Assembly (NCBI RefSeq): GCF_003049575.1
Contig: NZ_PYWI01000001.1
Coordinates: 460,106-524,105 of the forward strand
DNA length: 64,000 nt
Direction of reading: 5' to 3'
Origin: Lysinibacillus parviboronicapiens
Lineage (GTDB): Bacteria; Bacillota; Bacilli; Bacillales_A; Planococcaceae
The notes below the pieces were generated by a model. The model was not told the origin of the DNA. It saw nothing but the letters and a program-made list of their open reading frames with translations, and made no database searches. Each line of letters starts with the position of its first letter. Position 1 is the stretch's first letter. Position numbers and translations under genes: made by a program. Shown here piece after piece: positions 1 through 9,420 of this stretch.

Positions 1-697
1 CATCACGACCCGTTTCACGATCAAGTAAACGAACATCCCCACTATAATTTGGAGATAATTCTTCCTGTGTAACGATTTGTAGAATGCGCACATCCCCTGC
101 AAAACGTGGCAACCTTTTCAATAGCTGTTCCCATTCTTCGATTGCTTCTAGACCATCTGTCACTATAAATAGCACCGTGCTGTCTTTAGGCATTGCTTTT
201 AATGCTCCCTGTGCAAAGCTACTAGTATATGTCGCATCTTCAATGTCAGTCACTATTTGTAAGAAGGCACGCCGATACATTGCACCTTTTCGACGAAACG
301 GTGGCTTCATGTCTTCTTGAACAACTGAAAATGATAATCGATCATCACGACCAAGCACCATTAAGCCAAGTGACGCAACAATTTGCCGAGCAAAAGTCCA
401 TTTTGCTTGCTCACCCATAGATTTGGTGGTGTCTAATAAAATGTGAACACGCATCTCTTGTTCATCTAAAAAACGTTTAATGAAATATTTATCAGTTCTC
501 GCAAAGACGTTCCAATCCACCTGTCTTACATCATCACCTAGGTGATATTCACGAAAATCCGAAAAATCGAGCGATGCCCCGAAACGTTGCGAACGGTGCG
601 AGCCCTTATGTTGCCCACGCAATTTGGAGGCCGTCGCCACTTGGAAGCGACTAATTTTCGCTAGCCAATCTTCGGGCAATAATATTCTCTGAGTCAC
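1..697 (-). CDS. DUF58 domain protein (3' end beyond window)
   Basis: The start is a GTG whose GTGA overlaps the stop of the MoxR gene, so the two are translationally coupled. About 232 codons are visible and the frame runs off the window edge. Near residue 50 it has the DUF58 hallmark (FREYHLGDDVRQVDWNVFAR), followed by a von Willebrand A-like stretch with ILLDTTKSMG and later FIVTDG. DUF58 proteins are usually encoded next to MoxR ATPases and are thought to work with them as a chaperone or assembly pair; the exact substrate is unknown. No signal peptide or membrane span is seen in the visible part. The family assignment is firm and the role is inferred from context. Confidence 0.85.
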   Translation of the reverse strand, partial: MTQRILLPEDWLAKISRFQVATASKLRGQHKGSHRSQRFGASLDFSDFREYHLGDDVRQVDWNVFARTDKYFIKRFLDEQEMRVHILLDTTKSMGEQAKWTFARQIVASLGLMVLGRDDRLSFSVVQEDMKPPFRRKGAMYRRAFLQIVTDIEDATYTSSFAQGALKAMPKDSTVLFIVTDGLEAIEEWEQLLKRLPRFAGDVRILQIVTQEELSPNYSGDVRLLDRETGRD

Positions 698-1689
698 CCG
701 CTAACACCTTGCTGTACTTTTTCTAAAATAATGTCTATCACATCATCTGCCGTTTTCCCTGAAGCCTCCCCTTCATAGTTCAGCAGCATACGATGACGTA
801 GTACAGGCTTCGCTACGGATTTAATATCCGCAACTGATACATGGAAGCGTCCATTCATCAGTGCTCTTGCTTTTGCTAGTTTTATTAAACTTTGTAAGCC
901 ACGAGGACCGCTACCATACATGGCATATTGCTTCACTTCATCTATGGCATCCACTCTTTCAGGATGTGTTGCCACAACAAGATCAGCTGCAAATTCAAGC
1001 ATTTCATCTGCGACAAGTACTTCTTTCACCATTTGTTGTGCGAGCAGGAGTCCTTCTGTATCCATTATTTTTTGTAGGGTGATTTCCTGTGCTCCAGTTG
1101 TTCGTTTCATGATGTCCATCAGTTCACTTTTCTCTGGATACGGAACGAGAATTTTGCAAAGAAAACGGTCCATTTGTGCCTCTGGTAATGGATATGTCCC
1201 CTCCATTTCAATTGGATTTTGGGTAGCTAGCACAAAGAATGGTTTTGCCATTTTCTTCGTATCCCCTAAAATTGTTACGGTTTTTTCCCCCATTGCCTCA
1301 AGCAGTGCACTTTGTGTTTTCGGTGTAGCACGGTTAATTTCATCTGCTAATACCATTTGGCTAAAAATTGGCCCTGGCTGGAACGTAAATTGTTGTTTAC
1401 CATCTGCTGTGCGCTCAATCATACTCGTTCCTGTAATATCGGCAGGCATTAAATCTGGCGTAAATTGAATACGCGAGAAGGATAAATCCAACACCTCTGA
1501 TATTGTGCGAATTAGCATTGTTTTCCCTAAGCCTGGTAGTCCCTCTAACAGCGCATGACCATCTGCAAGAACAGCATACAATGTATAATCAATCGCTTGC
1601 TCTTGACCAACTATAAAGCGATGAATTTCTGCTTTGACTTGTTGTAAATTCGTACTCATTTCCATATATTGTTGTTCTGTAAATGCCAT
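694..1689 (-). CDS. MoxR family AAA+ ATPase
   Basis: 331 residues, the usual MoxR length. Walker A GLPGLGKT lies near residues 50-57, Walker B MVLADEIN near 112-118, and the sensor region LATQNPIE near 155. The C-terminal lid contains YGSGPRGLQSLIKLAKARAL. MoxR ATPases are cytoplasmic AAA+ proteins thought to remodel or insert partner proteins, typically with DUF58 and vWA proteins. The start has a good ribosome-binding site (GGAGGAAAAG). It sits inside a minus-strand operon between the Gly-Gln-repeat membrane protein and DUF58. Confidence 0.93.
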   Translation of the reverse strand: MAFTEQQYMEMSTNLQQVKAEIHRFIVGQEQAIDYTLYAVLADGHALLEGLPGLGKTMLIRTISEVLDLSFSRIQFTPDLMPADITGTSMIERTADGKQQFTFQPGPIFSQMVLADEINRATPKTQSALLEAMGEKTVTILGDTKKMAKPFFVLATQNPIEMEGTYPLPEAQMDRFLCKILVPYPEKSELMDIMKRTTGAQEITLQKIMDTEGLLLAQQMVKEVLVADEMLEFAADLVVATHPERVDAIDEVKQYAMYGSGPRGLQSLIKLAKARALMNGRFHVSVADIKSVAKPVLRHRMLLNYEGEASGKTADDVIDIILEKVQQGVSG

Positions 1690-1700
1690 TTCTTTTCCTC

Positions 1701-3134
1701 CTACTGCGACTCAATTGACGTGAAATAAGATTGCACGACATTTTGTAAATCCTTCGGTAATTGTAAACGCTCTGAGCTTTCTAAATAACTGTCTTTATAA
1801 GAGCCTAAAACTTCATCATATGGACGAATCGAACCTTTTGTAATCGGTCCATTTCCTTGCTGCTCCGAAACATGTGAGCCGTCTCCTAATGCTCCTCCAT
1901 CTACAGTGGTTTCACTTGAACCACCTAACCGCTCAGGCATTGTTAAGAGGTTTCGGCCACCTTGTCCTGTTCCTGCACCGTTTCCTAAACCTGAACCCTG
2001 ACCAGAGCCACTGCCTTGACCTTGACCTTGACCCTGGCCTTGTCCCTGTCCTTGGCCCTGTCCTTGGCCCTGTCCTTGGCCTTGACCATTGCCCTGTCCT
2101 TGCTGATTACTTTGACTAGACCCTTGCGCTTGCCCATTGCTATTTTGCCCCTGCTGCCCACCTTGTTGATTGTTTGACTGCGCATTACCAGCAGGATTTT
2201 GATTGGTATTCGCATTGGTGCTGTTTTGTTGATTGCTATTTGCGCTATTGGCACTTGCAATGGCATTTTGTAATGAATTACTTGCTGGCTTGCCGAGCTT
2301 ACTCATTGCTGTTTGAGTAGTATTCGCATTTTGCGTTAGCTCTTGCTGCATTTGAGCAAGCTCCTTCAATTGTTCAAGTTGTTCTTTAGATAAGCCTTGC
2401 CCCTCAGATGCACCGTCTTCACTAGCCGTTTGCTTATCCTTTAATTGTTGTTCCTTTAACGCAAGTTCTTTTTGCTTTTTCACGACTTCACGTAGTGCTT
2501 CTTCAGCTGTATCTGTCTCTTTTAATATATTTTGTAATTCTTTTATCTGCTCTTTCACTTCTTTTGTTTCTGCTTTTTTTTCTAATTTAGCAACTTCTTT
2601 TTTTATATCCTCGATGACCGCCTTTTCTTTTTCTACCTCTATCGCTTCAATTTGTGTAGTAGCTGGGAACATATAGAGCACCGCTAACACAACAGCTGTT
2701 GTAAATAGTCCAATAAATGCTGGAGGTCGAAACAAAGCTTTCTTTCGAACTTTAAATTCAGAGAATGCTTTTTCTGCCTTTTGGACTGCTTTTGCAAGTA
2801 GTGATTGAACCAATGGATCTTCATCTTCTTTAAATGACAAAGCTGTAACCAGTTCATTATGCGAGAAATAATAATCGAGTGTGTGTAATGCCTCTTTCTC
2901 ACTTACACGCTTCCACCACATGATGACAATTGTTGCAATTATCCCAACTAGAAAGACAACCAATGCCGTTTGACGGTAATACGGCCAGACAAATAGCCTA
3001 GAGATAAGGATGAGGGAAGCACTAGAAAGCAATGCCAAAAACAAGCCGTACTGTGCAATAGGAATGCTTTTTTCGAATGTTAGACTCGTTTTTGCACGCT
3101 GTATATATTTTTGTAATTGCTTACGACGCTCCAT
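1701..3134 (-). CDS. Membrane protein with coiled coil and Gly-Gln repeat tract
   Basis: 477 residues, family not recognised with confidence. It has two hydrophobic segments near residues 25-70 and a third near 138-155, then a charged Glu/Lys-rich region (about 165-245) likely to form a coiled coil. An Asn/Gln-rich tract follows (about 260-345), then an almost pure GQ dipeptide run (about 345-375) passing into GSGSGQGSG. The C-terminal 60 residues are ordinary sequence. It lies 12 bases upstream of the MoxR gene and downstream of the ABC permease, so it is probably a membrane partner of the MoxR/DUF58 pair. The repeat tract is low complexity in DNA too and prone to length variation. Confidence 0.75.
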   Translation of the reverse strand: MERRKQLQKYIQRAKTSLTFEKSIPIAQYGLFLALLSSASLILISRLFVWPYYRQTALVVFLVGIIATIVIMWWKRVSEKEALHTLDYYFSHNELVTALSFKEDEDPLVQSLLAKAVQKAEKAFSEFKVRKKALFRPPAFIGLFTTAVVLAVLYMFPATTQIEAIEVEKEKAVIEDIKKEVAKLEKKAETKEVKEQIKELQNILKETDTAEEALREVVKKQKELALKEQQLKDKQTASEDGASEGQGLSKEQLEQLKELAQMQQELTQNANTTQTAMSKLGKPASNSLQNAIASANSANSNQQNSTNANTNQNPAGNAQSNNQQGGQQGQNSNGQAQGSSQSNQQGQGNGQGQGQGQGQGQGQGQGQGQGQGQGSGSGQGSGLGNGAGTGQGGRNLLTMPERLGGSSETTVDGGALGDGSHVSEQQGNGPITKGSIRPYDEVLGSYKDSYLESSERLQLPKDLQNVVQSYFTSIESQ

Positions 3135-3146
3135 AGGGTTTCCTCC

Positions 3147-3992
3147 TCATCGATTGCTTTTCATATTGGCACGTAATTTTTTAATAGCAACTGTTAAGCT
3201 AAGAACAATAATGACTATATACACTAGTAAATAAGTAATCCACACTGGGAAATCCACACCTGAAAGCTCTGCTAAAGCGTCCCCCATGTCTGAAGAAATA
3301 AGTGTCAACATTAATGCACCTGGGTTTATGGATGCCCAGAAATACGTCATATAGGAAACACTCGTCCCTATGGCATTCCCCATTTGATGAAAGGCCATTG
3401 TTAAAAAGAAGAAAAATGCAGTGATCCCGCCTAAAAAGATTATCGAGCCATACGTTGCAATCATCGCAACAATTGTTTTTTTTGTAATGGTAGAGAACAT
3501 CACCCCGATACTACCAATCGCAATGACAGTCACTAAGTAAAATAAAAAGATAGCAACTAATTGAGAAGGCGATACCCCACCAAATAAAAACACTAAACTA
3601 TACAAAGGTAGTCCTGCGATTAACATTAGCACTAAAAATGCCACCGAAGAAAATAACTTTCCAATCACAATTTGTGTTGAACTTTGTGTTGTAGTCAATA
3701 AAATATTTAATGTTTGCTTTTCACGTTCACTACTAATAGCACCAGCCGTTAAACTTGGTGTGATAAATAGAACCAGTGCCATTTGCAATATCGTTAACAC
3801 AGCAAACATCATAAAGCTTATCTCAGGTCTAAAGAAACCCTTGCCTGTAAATTCAGTTGTCAGTAGTAAAAAACCTGCGATAAAAATACAAATAACTGCT
3901 AAATAAAACATCAAACCTGAAAAGCTTTTAAAAGAACGGAAGCGTAACTTCAATTCTTTAACGAGTACGGGATTATAAAATCGCTCCATCAT
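3147..3992 (-). CDS. ABC-2 type transporter permease
   Basis: 281 residues with about six hydrophobic spans. The N-terminal motif NPVLVKELKLRFRSFK and the SSEREKQTLNILLTT segment after the second span are typical of ABC-2 permeases that assemble with a stand-alone ATPase. Its start overlaps the end of the ATPase gene by 4 bases (ATGA), showing tight coupling. It probably forms the membrane channel of an exporter in the cytoplasmic membrane; the substrate cannot be told from sequence. Confidence 0.88.
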   Translation of the reverse strand: MMERFYNPVLVKELKLRFRSFKSFSGLMFYLAVICIFIAGFLLLTTEFTGKGFFRPEISFMMFAVLTILQMALVLFITPSLTAGAISSEREKQTLNILLTTTQSSTQIVIGKLFSSVAFLVLMLIAGLPLYSLVFLFGGVSPSQLVAIFLFYLVTVIAIGSIGVMFSTITKKTIVAMIATYGSIIFLGGITAFFFFLTMAFHQMGNAIGTSVSYMTYFWASINPGALMLTLISSDMGDALAELSGVDFPVWITYLLVYIVIIVLSLTVAIKKLRANMKSNR

Positions 3993-4924
3993 TGATTGTC
4001 CGCTCCTTTCGTAATCGCCATAAAGACGTCCTCTAAATCCTTTTCTTCTTCACTTAGTGCATAAATCGGTAAATCTGCAAGGATTGCTGTTTTCAGTAGT
4101 GTTACTTGTTGCGCATCAGTTCCACGGTAATTAAAGGCTATCTCTAAGCGATTATCCATTACATCAATGGAAGAAATAAGGGGATCTTCTTCTAAAAATG
4201 CACGTACCTCGCTTAAACGTTCCGCTACCTTAATGACAATGCGCTTCTCTCCCTGTAATTGCGCTTGTATTGTTGCAACATTACCATGAGCGATTAGTTT
4301 CCCATTATCAATAACACCTATTTCATCACACATTTCTGCAAGTTCAGGCAAAATATGTGAGGAGATTAAAATGGTTTTTCCCATTGATTTTAAATTTCTT
4401 AAAATATCTCGCATTTCTACGCGAGCACGTGGATCAAGTCCTGATGCTGGTTCATCCAATATCAATACTTTTGGATCGTGGATTAAAGCGCGTGCAAGAC
4501 ATAAACGTTGCTTCATGCCTCGTGATAGTAAATCTACATAGTCAAAACGCTTATTTGTTAAATTCACAAGCTCTAACAACTGTGGAATTAATACTTTACG
4601 CTCCGTCGCGCCAATGCCATAACTCGCACCATAAAAATCTAAATATTCATCTACTTTTAGTTGATCGTATACACCAAAGAAATCCGGCATATAACCTATT
4701 TGCTTGCGTACTTCCTTTGGTTCTTTGATAACGCTTTTTCCATTGATAAGGGCATCGCCAGAAGTTGGGGAGAGTAATGTTGCTAAAATCGAAAATGTTG
4801 TCGATTTCCCAGCACCATTTGCGCCAACAAAGCCGAACACAATTCCTTCCTCAAGTGATAGGTTTAAATGGTCTAACGCTGTAAAGGAGCCATATCGTTT
4901 TGTTAAATCACGAATTTCAATCAT
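3989..4924 (-). CDS. ABC transporter ATP-binding protein
   Basis: 311 residues. Walker A GANGAGKST is near residues 34-42, an LSRGMKQR signature near 140, Walker B and D-loop VLILDEPASGLDP, and the switch histidine in ISSHIL. The roughly 90-residue C-terminal extension is typical of ABC-2 exporter ATPases. It overlaps the permease downstream and the large secreted protein gene upstream by 4 bases each, so all three are one translationally coupled unit. Confidence 0.93.
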   Translation of the reverse strand: MIEIRDLTKRYGSFTALDHLNLSLEEGIVFGFVGANGAGKSTTFSILATLLSPTSGDALINGKSVIKEPKEVRKQIGYMPDFFGVYDQLKVDEYLDFYGASYGIGATERKVLIPQLLELVNLTNKRFDYVDLLSRGMKQRLCLARALIHDPKVLILDEPASGLDPRARVEMRDILRNLKSMGKTILISSHILPELAEMCDEIGVIDNGKLIAHGNVATIQAQLQGEKRIVIKVAERLSEVRAFLEEDPLISSIDVMDNRLEIAFNYRGTDAQQVTLLKTAILADLPIYALSEEEKDLEDVFMAITKGADNQ

Positions 4925-7314
4925 TCCTTCGCCACTCCTTTCAGCTCAATATTTGGTAATTTTGTTTGCTCACCTGTTTGATCCGGTCCAAACTTAATTT
5001 GTACGCGTAGTTCACCATTTTCATTTACGTATTGCATAATATTGTCCGTAAACGTTTGCTTTGTATCAACCATAGGCTCAAAGATGTTCGTTTCATTATT
5101 CCAAAGAGCAAGTTGCATGCGCTTGACATCCAGATTTGAAATAACAAGTTCATTTAATGATTGAACAGATGCCATAAAATTATCTGGCATGGCCATTGTA
5201 ACTTCATATAAACCGTCTGATAGGTACCAGTTATTTAGTTGTTCGTCTATTTTGTCAAAATAGGCATTCGCTGATTGTGGACTCACTGTATAAGTAAAGT
5301 TTGTACGCTTCATTGTAAATGGACCTGTTAAATCCACTTTTCCTTCAAATGGCTGTATGAAATATGAAATAGGTGACATGTTAGCACTTGTCTCAAGTTC
5401 TACCCCGACAACTGCTTGTTCTGCCCAAGCAGCAATTACTGGTTGCTTGTCTTTTTCTGCAAGCGGCAGTGCGAACGATTTCATACGCTCGATACGAAGA
5501 GGATCTACATCTTCTTTCTTCTTTGGATAATTATAATTGTAATTATTAAACGAAGATGGCTTTTGCAGTACCGTTGACTTCAGTTCCTTGTCCACTTTTA
5601 GTGTGCCGTTCGGCTCGATATCCCCAAGCTTTACTTCTTTAATTCCTGAAATTAACGTGACATCCTTTAATTCAAACGGGAAATTATTCTTAATTGTCCC
5701 AGAGAGCTTTTCATTTTTAAGTGTAATATCGATATCCATCTTACCGATGTCTTTTGCAGTTGTTTTCCCCGCAAATGATTGAACAGACCAATAGCTTAAA
5801 TTTCGTAATGTTAATGTCGAGCCATTAGCGTGTTCCTTAATATACGATGTTTCATGTAAATCGCCTACCGTACCAGTGATATTATTATTGTTCCGTAATG
5901 CCAGTGCAGTTGTATTTTTATCTGCCTCTACAACAAAATCTCCACTACGATTCGTTAAAATCGATTCAACATAATAGCCATTTATACTACTATCCTCATT
6001 TACTTTATAGAAGGCTGATTGCTGTACTTGTGGTTGTACGATACGATCTTTAGCACCAAAAATAAAGAGCGCAATCGAGATTGCAACTGAAATAGCTGGT
6101 ATTAACCACCACGCATGTTCACGTTTATCCATTTTTTTCAGGACAAAATAAAGAAGAGGTCCGATAATTAAAATATACAAAATAATGACGATTAACATAT
6201 AGCTAACAGACACTTCAAATGAGGGGAATAATTCATTAATGGAACGCAGTTCATATGAAATTTGATCCATTGTGGATTGTCCTTGCATCATCCCTTGTTG
6301 GGACAAGGTTTGGATATTTAACATTTTTGCAGTTAATGCGGCGTATCCATCCATTGATGCTAAAGGCTGATCTCCTAATGAGAATGTTGTTTGCACAATT
6401 TCCCCACTACCAAGCTTTTTCTTTGCAGCTAGTGTTGTGTCATTTTCTTTTAAAATAGCAACGCTTCCTTGATTATCGGTTGCTGTATAAACGGAAATAT
6501 CTTTTGTAAAGATACCTCCACCTGATAATTTTGTTAAACTTCCTGCTGAAACCGTCTTCATTTGTTGTGATAATGTCAGTGGTAAATAATCTTTAAAGAT
6601 GCCCGCAGTTGTCAGTACTTGATCAGAAGCACCAAGTAATAAAGTACCTCCATCCTGTACCCATTTCAATAAAGCTTCCTGTTGATTTTGAGATAGGTCG
6701 GCAATAGAGATTTCATCGACTGCAATAATATTCGCCATCGCATAGCCTTGTGCATCCTCCGGCAAAGTAAAGTCTTTTAGTTGATTCAAATTAAAAATTT
6801 CTACATTACCAGACGAAGAAAACTGTGATAACCGCAAATAAGCAGATAAGCGGTCACTTTTATCCGTTAATGTATAGATAAATGTTGTGGAAGGATCTAA
6901 AAAGTTTGCTTGTAAACGTTTTGTTCCTTTATAAGCAACCTTTTTTCCTTTTTCAATGCTCCCCTCATAAAAGGCAAACAAATCTGCTTCTGAATAGCTA
7001 TAATCTGCTAGTCCATCCAAATATAGCTCAATTGTTTTTTCTTCACCTGCTGCTATATCTAGCGGTAGTACAAGCGCTGATGCAGCCTCAAAGGAACTTG
7101 ACGCATTTATCGCCATGTCTCCTGAAAAATCAGCTCCATTATTTTTCACTGTTACTTGTAATGGCACAACAGATTGATATTTTGCTTTTCCCGCCATTCC
7201 CGCATGGGCTTGCACTTCTAAGGTTGGTGCGGCGCTTGCCTGCGATACAGGTAGCATAAAGCTCATAACAAACATTAATAGAACTATAAGTGCCGTTATA
7301 CTCGATTTTTTCAA
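4921..7314 (-). CDS. Large exported membrane protein of an ABC/MoxR operon
   Basis: 797 residues and first gene of the operon. An N-terminal signal peptide (residues 1-28, ending SQASA) precedes a long extracytoplasmic region. A segment near 200-225 (VDEISIADLSQNQ...WVQDGGTLLLGA) resembles the glutamine-amidotransferase-like fold found in such operon partners. Two membrane spans lie near 370-395 and 402-420, followed by a second extracytoplasmic region of about 370 residues rich in beta-strand-like sequence. No enzymatic motif was recognised. The combination of exported scaffold, ABC exporter, MoxR and DUF58 suggests a cell-envelope function, but the substrate is unknown. Confidence 0.8.
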   Translation of the reverse strand: MKKSSITALIVLLMFVMSFMLPVSQASAAPTLEVQAHAGMAGKAKYQSVVPLQVTVKNNGADFSGDMAINASSSFEAASALVLPLDIAAGEEKTIELYLDGLADYSYSEADLFAFYEGSIEKGKKVAYKGTKRLQANFLDPSTTFIYTLTDKSDRLSAYLRLSQFSSSGNVEIFNLNQLKDFTLPEDAQGYAMANIIAVDEISIADLSQNQQEALLKWVQDGGTLLLGASDQVLTTAGIFKDYLPLTLSQQMKTVSAGSLTKLSGGGIFTKDISVYTATDNQGSVAILKENDTTLAAKKKLGSGEIVQTTFSLGDQPLASMDGYAALTAKMLNIQTLSQQGMMQGQSTMDQISYELRSINELFPSFEVSVSYMLIVIILYILIIGPLLYFVLKKMDKREHAWWLIPAISVAISIALFIFGAKDRIVQPQVQQSAFYKVNEDSSINGYYVESILTNRSGDFVVEADKNTTALALRNNNNITGTVGDLHETSYIKEHANGSTLTLRNLSYWSVQSFAGKTTAKDIGKMDIDITLKNEKLSGTIKNNFPFELKDVTLISGIKEVKLGDIEPNGTLKVDKELKSTVLQKPSSFNNYNYNYPKKKEDVDPLRIERMKSFALPLAEKDKQPVIAAWAEQAVVGVELETSANMSPISYFIQPFEGKVDLTGPFTMKRTNFTYTVSPQSANAYFDKIDEQLNNWYLSDGLYEVTMAMPDNFMASVQSLNELVISNLDVKRMQLALWNNETNIFEPMVDTKQTFTDNIMQYVNENGELRVQIKFGPDQTGEQTKLPNIELKGVAKE

Positions 7315-7451
7315 AAACTCAACCCCTTTTTTTACTTAACATATAGATGATTACATAATTATACGTTTTAAATTGCATTTTGTTCCATTTCTTATGATAT
7401 CTTCATGAATATTCATAAACTCTTAAGATTTAGACAGGTCAACAACAAAAA

Positions 7452-7501
7452 GGGCAAACCTACAAGTGATGGATGAATCACTTGGGGCTGCCCGTGTTTT
7501 T
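7452..7501 (-). terminator. Probable terminator downstream of ccpC
   Basis: An imperfect hairpin (GGGCA...AAGTGAT / ATCACTT...TGCCC) is followed on the minus strand by CCCTTTTTGTTG and on the plus strand by TGTTTTTT. It ends the ccpC transcript and may work in both directions. Confidence 0.65.
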
Positions 7502-7515
7502 TGTGAAGCTATATC

Positions 7516-8403
7516 CTATTTTGTATAATCAAACAGGCAACGCGCATGATCTTGTACTACTTCTACAAAAGCCTCTACCTGTCGTAACTCAAAAGAAGAT
7601 TCGTAGCCTATTAACCACGTATCACGCGTTAAGCCAAATTCTTTTTCATTGTTAGTCAGCGCAATTTTATTTATGCCATCATGCTCGTTTAATGTGATGG
7701 AAGGGAGAATGGCATAACCAATCCCATTCAAAGCCATCTGTTTACACGTCTCAATTTGATCCACCAAAATTTGTCGTCTCGGATTCGATGCAAAATGTCG
7801 TTGCCACCATTGTTGAATTTCTTGATAATAATTCGAATCACTCTTGAATTGAATAAATGGTCGATTCGTCGTAAGTACGTCTTCAATAGTTTTCAATTCT
7901 TGATCGACTAAGTAAAGGGTGTCACGGAAAAGATGAATCTTTTCCCCCTTCCAATCAACCTGTCCACGTACAATGCCAATGTGTGCTTCACCCTCGTACA
8001 AGGCTTTGACAATTTCCGAGCTCCAGCCAGTCATAAGCGAAATTTTTGCTTCCGGGTATTTAGACACAAAATCCTTTAATATTTTCGGAAGCCAATTTTG
8101 CCCGACAATGGATGCACAAGCAATTTTGAGTGTTCCGTTTACTTTTGTTGTTAATGATTGAATCGTTTCGAAAATTTCTTCTTTTTTTGCTAGCATATCT
8201 ATTGCATAAGCAATAACTAGTTCTCCAGCAGGTGTCGCAGTTAGTCCCTTCTGTGAACGAATAAAAAGCTGTGCACCCCATTCTTTTTCAATCGATTGCA
8301 ACCGTTGAGAAAGCGCTGGCTGCGATAAAAACAACCGTTCGGCTGCTTTCCGCATATTACGTTCCTCAGCTAATATTTTTAATATTTCTGCTTCCGTTGC
8401 CAT
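7516..8403 (-). CDS. ccpC: LysR-type regulator CcpC
   Basis: About 295 residues. The N-terminal winged helix carries NMRKAAERLFLSQPALSQRL, and the rest is the LysR effector domain. Stretches such as WLPKILKDFV, LMTGWSSEIVKALYEG, RPFIQFKSDSNYYQEIQ and DQIETCKQMALNGIGYAILPS match Bacillus subtilis CcpC (YkuM) as remembered. That protein is a citrate-responsive repressor of the TCA-branch genes citZ and citB. It lies next to a YkuL-type gene, the same adjacency as in B. subtilis. The ATG follows GGAGG at a long spacing; a TTG one codon upstream is an alternative start. Confidence 0.88.
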   Translation of the reverse strand: MATEAEILKILAEERNMRKAAERLFLSQPALSQRLQSIEKEWGAQLFIRSQKGLTATPAGELVIAYAIDMLAKKEEIFETIQSLTTKVNGTLKIACASIVGQNWLPKILKDFVSKYPEAKISLMTGWSSEIVKALYEGEAHIGIVRGQVDWKGEKIHLFRDTLYLVDQELKTIEDVLTTNRPFIQFKSDSNYYQEIQQWWQRHFASNPRRQILVDQIETCKQMALNGIGYAILPSITLNEHDGINKIALTNNEKEFGLTRDTWLIGYESSFELRQVEAFVEVVQDHARCLFDYTK

Positions 8404-8469
8404 CAATTACCTAAACCTCCAATACAAGCAAAGGGGGCCACACGATTTACACCTGAGTCCCCTCTTAAA

Positions 8470-8913
8470 CTACTTTTCTGTTTGATAAATATATTTTTTC
8501 AATTGTTTTAATATAACTCGTCTCGTTAAAATTCCTGCAAATGTACCTTCATCGTCCACTACACATAAAAAGGCATGATTAATGACTAAATCTAAAGCAC
8601 GTTGAAATGTATCTGTCAGCTTGATAACAGCTAAATTTTTATCCATTATCGAATCCACTTTTATATCAGGTAATTTTTCATATTCAATGTGCTCGAGCCC
8701 TAAAATCGCTTCTGTAATCATTTTTATACTGAGTAACCCTTGAAGTCGATATTTCAAATCTAGTACAGGAATTGATGAATATCCTGTACGTGTCAGTACA
8801 AGGAGTGCATGTTCTGCACTATTTCCAATCTGTACATGTGCAACCTTTTCGGATGAAATAACAAATTCACTAATTGGCATTGCTAATAAGTCTTTGCTGT
8901 TAGTTGAAATCAT
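8470..8913 (-). CDS. cbpB: CBS-domain c-di-AMP-binding protein CbpB (YkuL/DarB type)
   Basis: 147 residues made of two CBS motifs (about 15-70 and 85-140) with little else. EKVAHVQIGNSAEHALLVLTRTGY and the FxGILTRRVILKQL end resemble B. subtilis YkuL closely, with the same length. YkuL (DarB/CbpB) binds cyclic di-AMP and in its apo form stimulates the (p)ppGpp synthetase Rel. The gene lies directly upstream of ccpC in the same direction, as in B. subtilis. The ribosome-binding site AAAAGGAG is good. Confidence 0.87.
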   Translation of the reverse strand: MISTNSKDLLAMPISEFVISSEKVAHVQIGNSAEHALLVLTRTGYSSIPVLDLKYRLQGLLSIKMITEAILGLEHIEYEKLPDIKVDSIMDKNLAVIKLTDTFQRALDLVINHAFLCVVDDEGTFAGILTRRVILKQLKKYIYQTEK

Positions 8914-9051
8914 GAACTTCTTCTCCTTTTCTGTCCTTGCTTTGCAGAACAGGATGCTTCCCTTTTATCATATCATAATTTTTCCGTATATGACCACGAC
9001 AAGGTCGAGAAGAGTTTTTGAAGAACAACGAATTATTTTAGCATTTTAAAC

Positions 9052-9099
9052 AAAAACTAAGTATCAAATCTGCTCACGCAAATTTGATACTTAGTTTTT
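9052..9099 (-). terminator. Strong rho-independent terminator
   Basis: A perfect long stem (AAAAACTAAGTATCAAAT pairing with its complement, loop about 12 bases) has T-runs on both strands. It lies 12 bases after the stop of the small membrane protein gene. Confidence 0.88.
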
Positions 9100-9110
9100 A
9101 ACTCATACAT

Positions 9111-9350
9111 TTAATACCCTGCCTGACTCCAGTAGTAAAAAATAACAATGCCTAAAAAAAGTAAGAAAATAGCATACACCCAAACAATTGGATTCAACAT
9201 TGTTGCATATTCTTCCACAGTTTCTGAAATTGGTGTATCTTTTTCTGATTTTCGTTCCGTTGTCATTTTAGCAATGCGTAAAGTGGAAACGAAGGAAATG
9301 ACAGCAATGATGGTTATCGCAATAAGAGCTGGTATTAACCACATACCCAT
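9111..9350 (-). CDS. Small two-span membrane protein
   Basis: 79 residues, family not recognised. Hydrophobic segments at about residues 3-23 and 54-75 flank a polar, charged loop (KMTTERKSEKDTPISETVEEY), which suggests a small inner-membrane hairpin protein. It has a clear ribosome-binding site (AAAGGAG) and its own terminator. It lies 70 bases downstream of fadH on the same strand, so it may be co-transcribed with it. Confidence 0.7.
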   Translation of the reverse strand: MGMWLIPALIAITIIAVISFVSTLRIAKMTTERKSEKDTPISETVEEYATMLNPIVWVYAIFLLFLGIVIFYYWSQAGY

Positions 9351-9420
9351 AAGGCAAGACTCCTTTCTTTACCCTTAGTATGCGTCAATCCAGCTCCTCA
9401 TTATGCAAAAAAATTATTGA

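Noticed and set aside
920..1468. Plus-strand open frame of 182 codons
   Set aside because: It lies entirely antisense to the MoxR gene, has no ribosome-binding site and mirrors the codon pattern of the real gene.
2010..2120. CRISPR-like repeat array
   Set aside because: The repetition is a Gly-Gln coding microsatellite without spacers.
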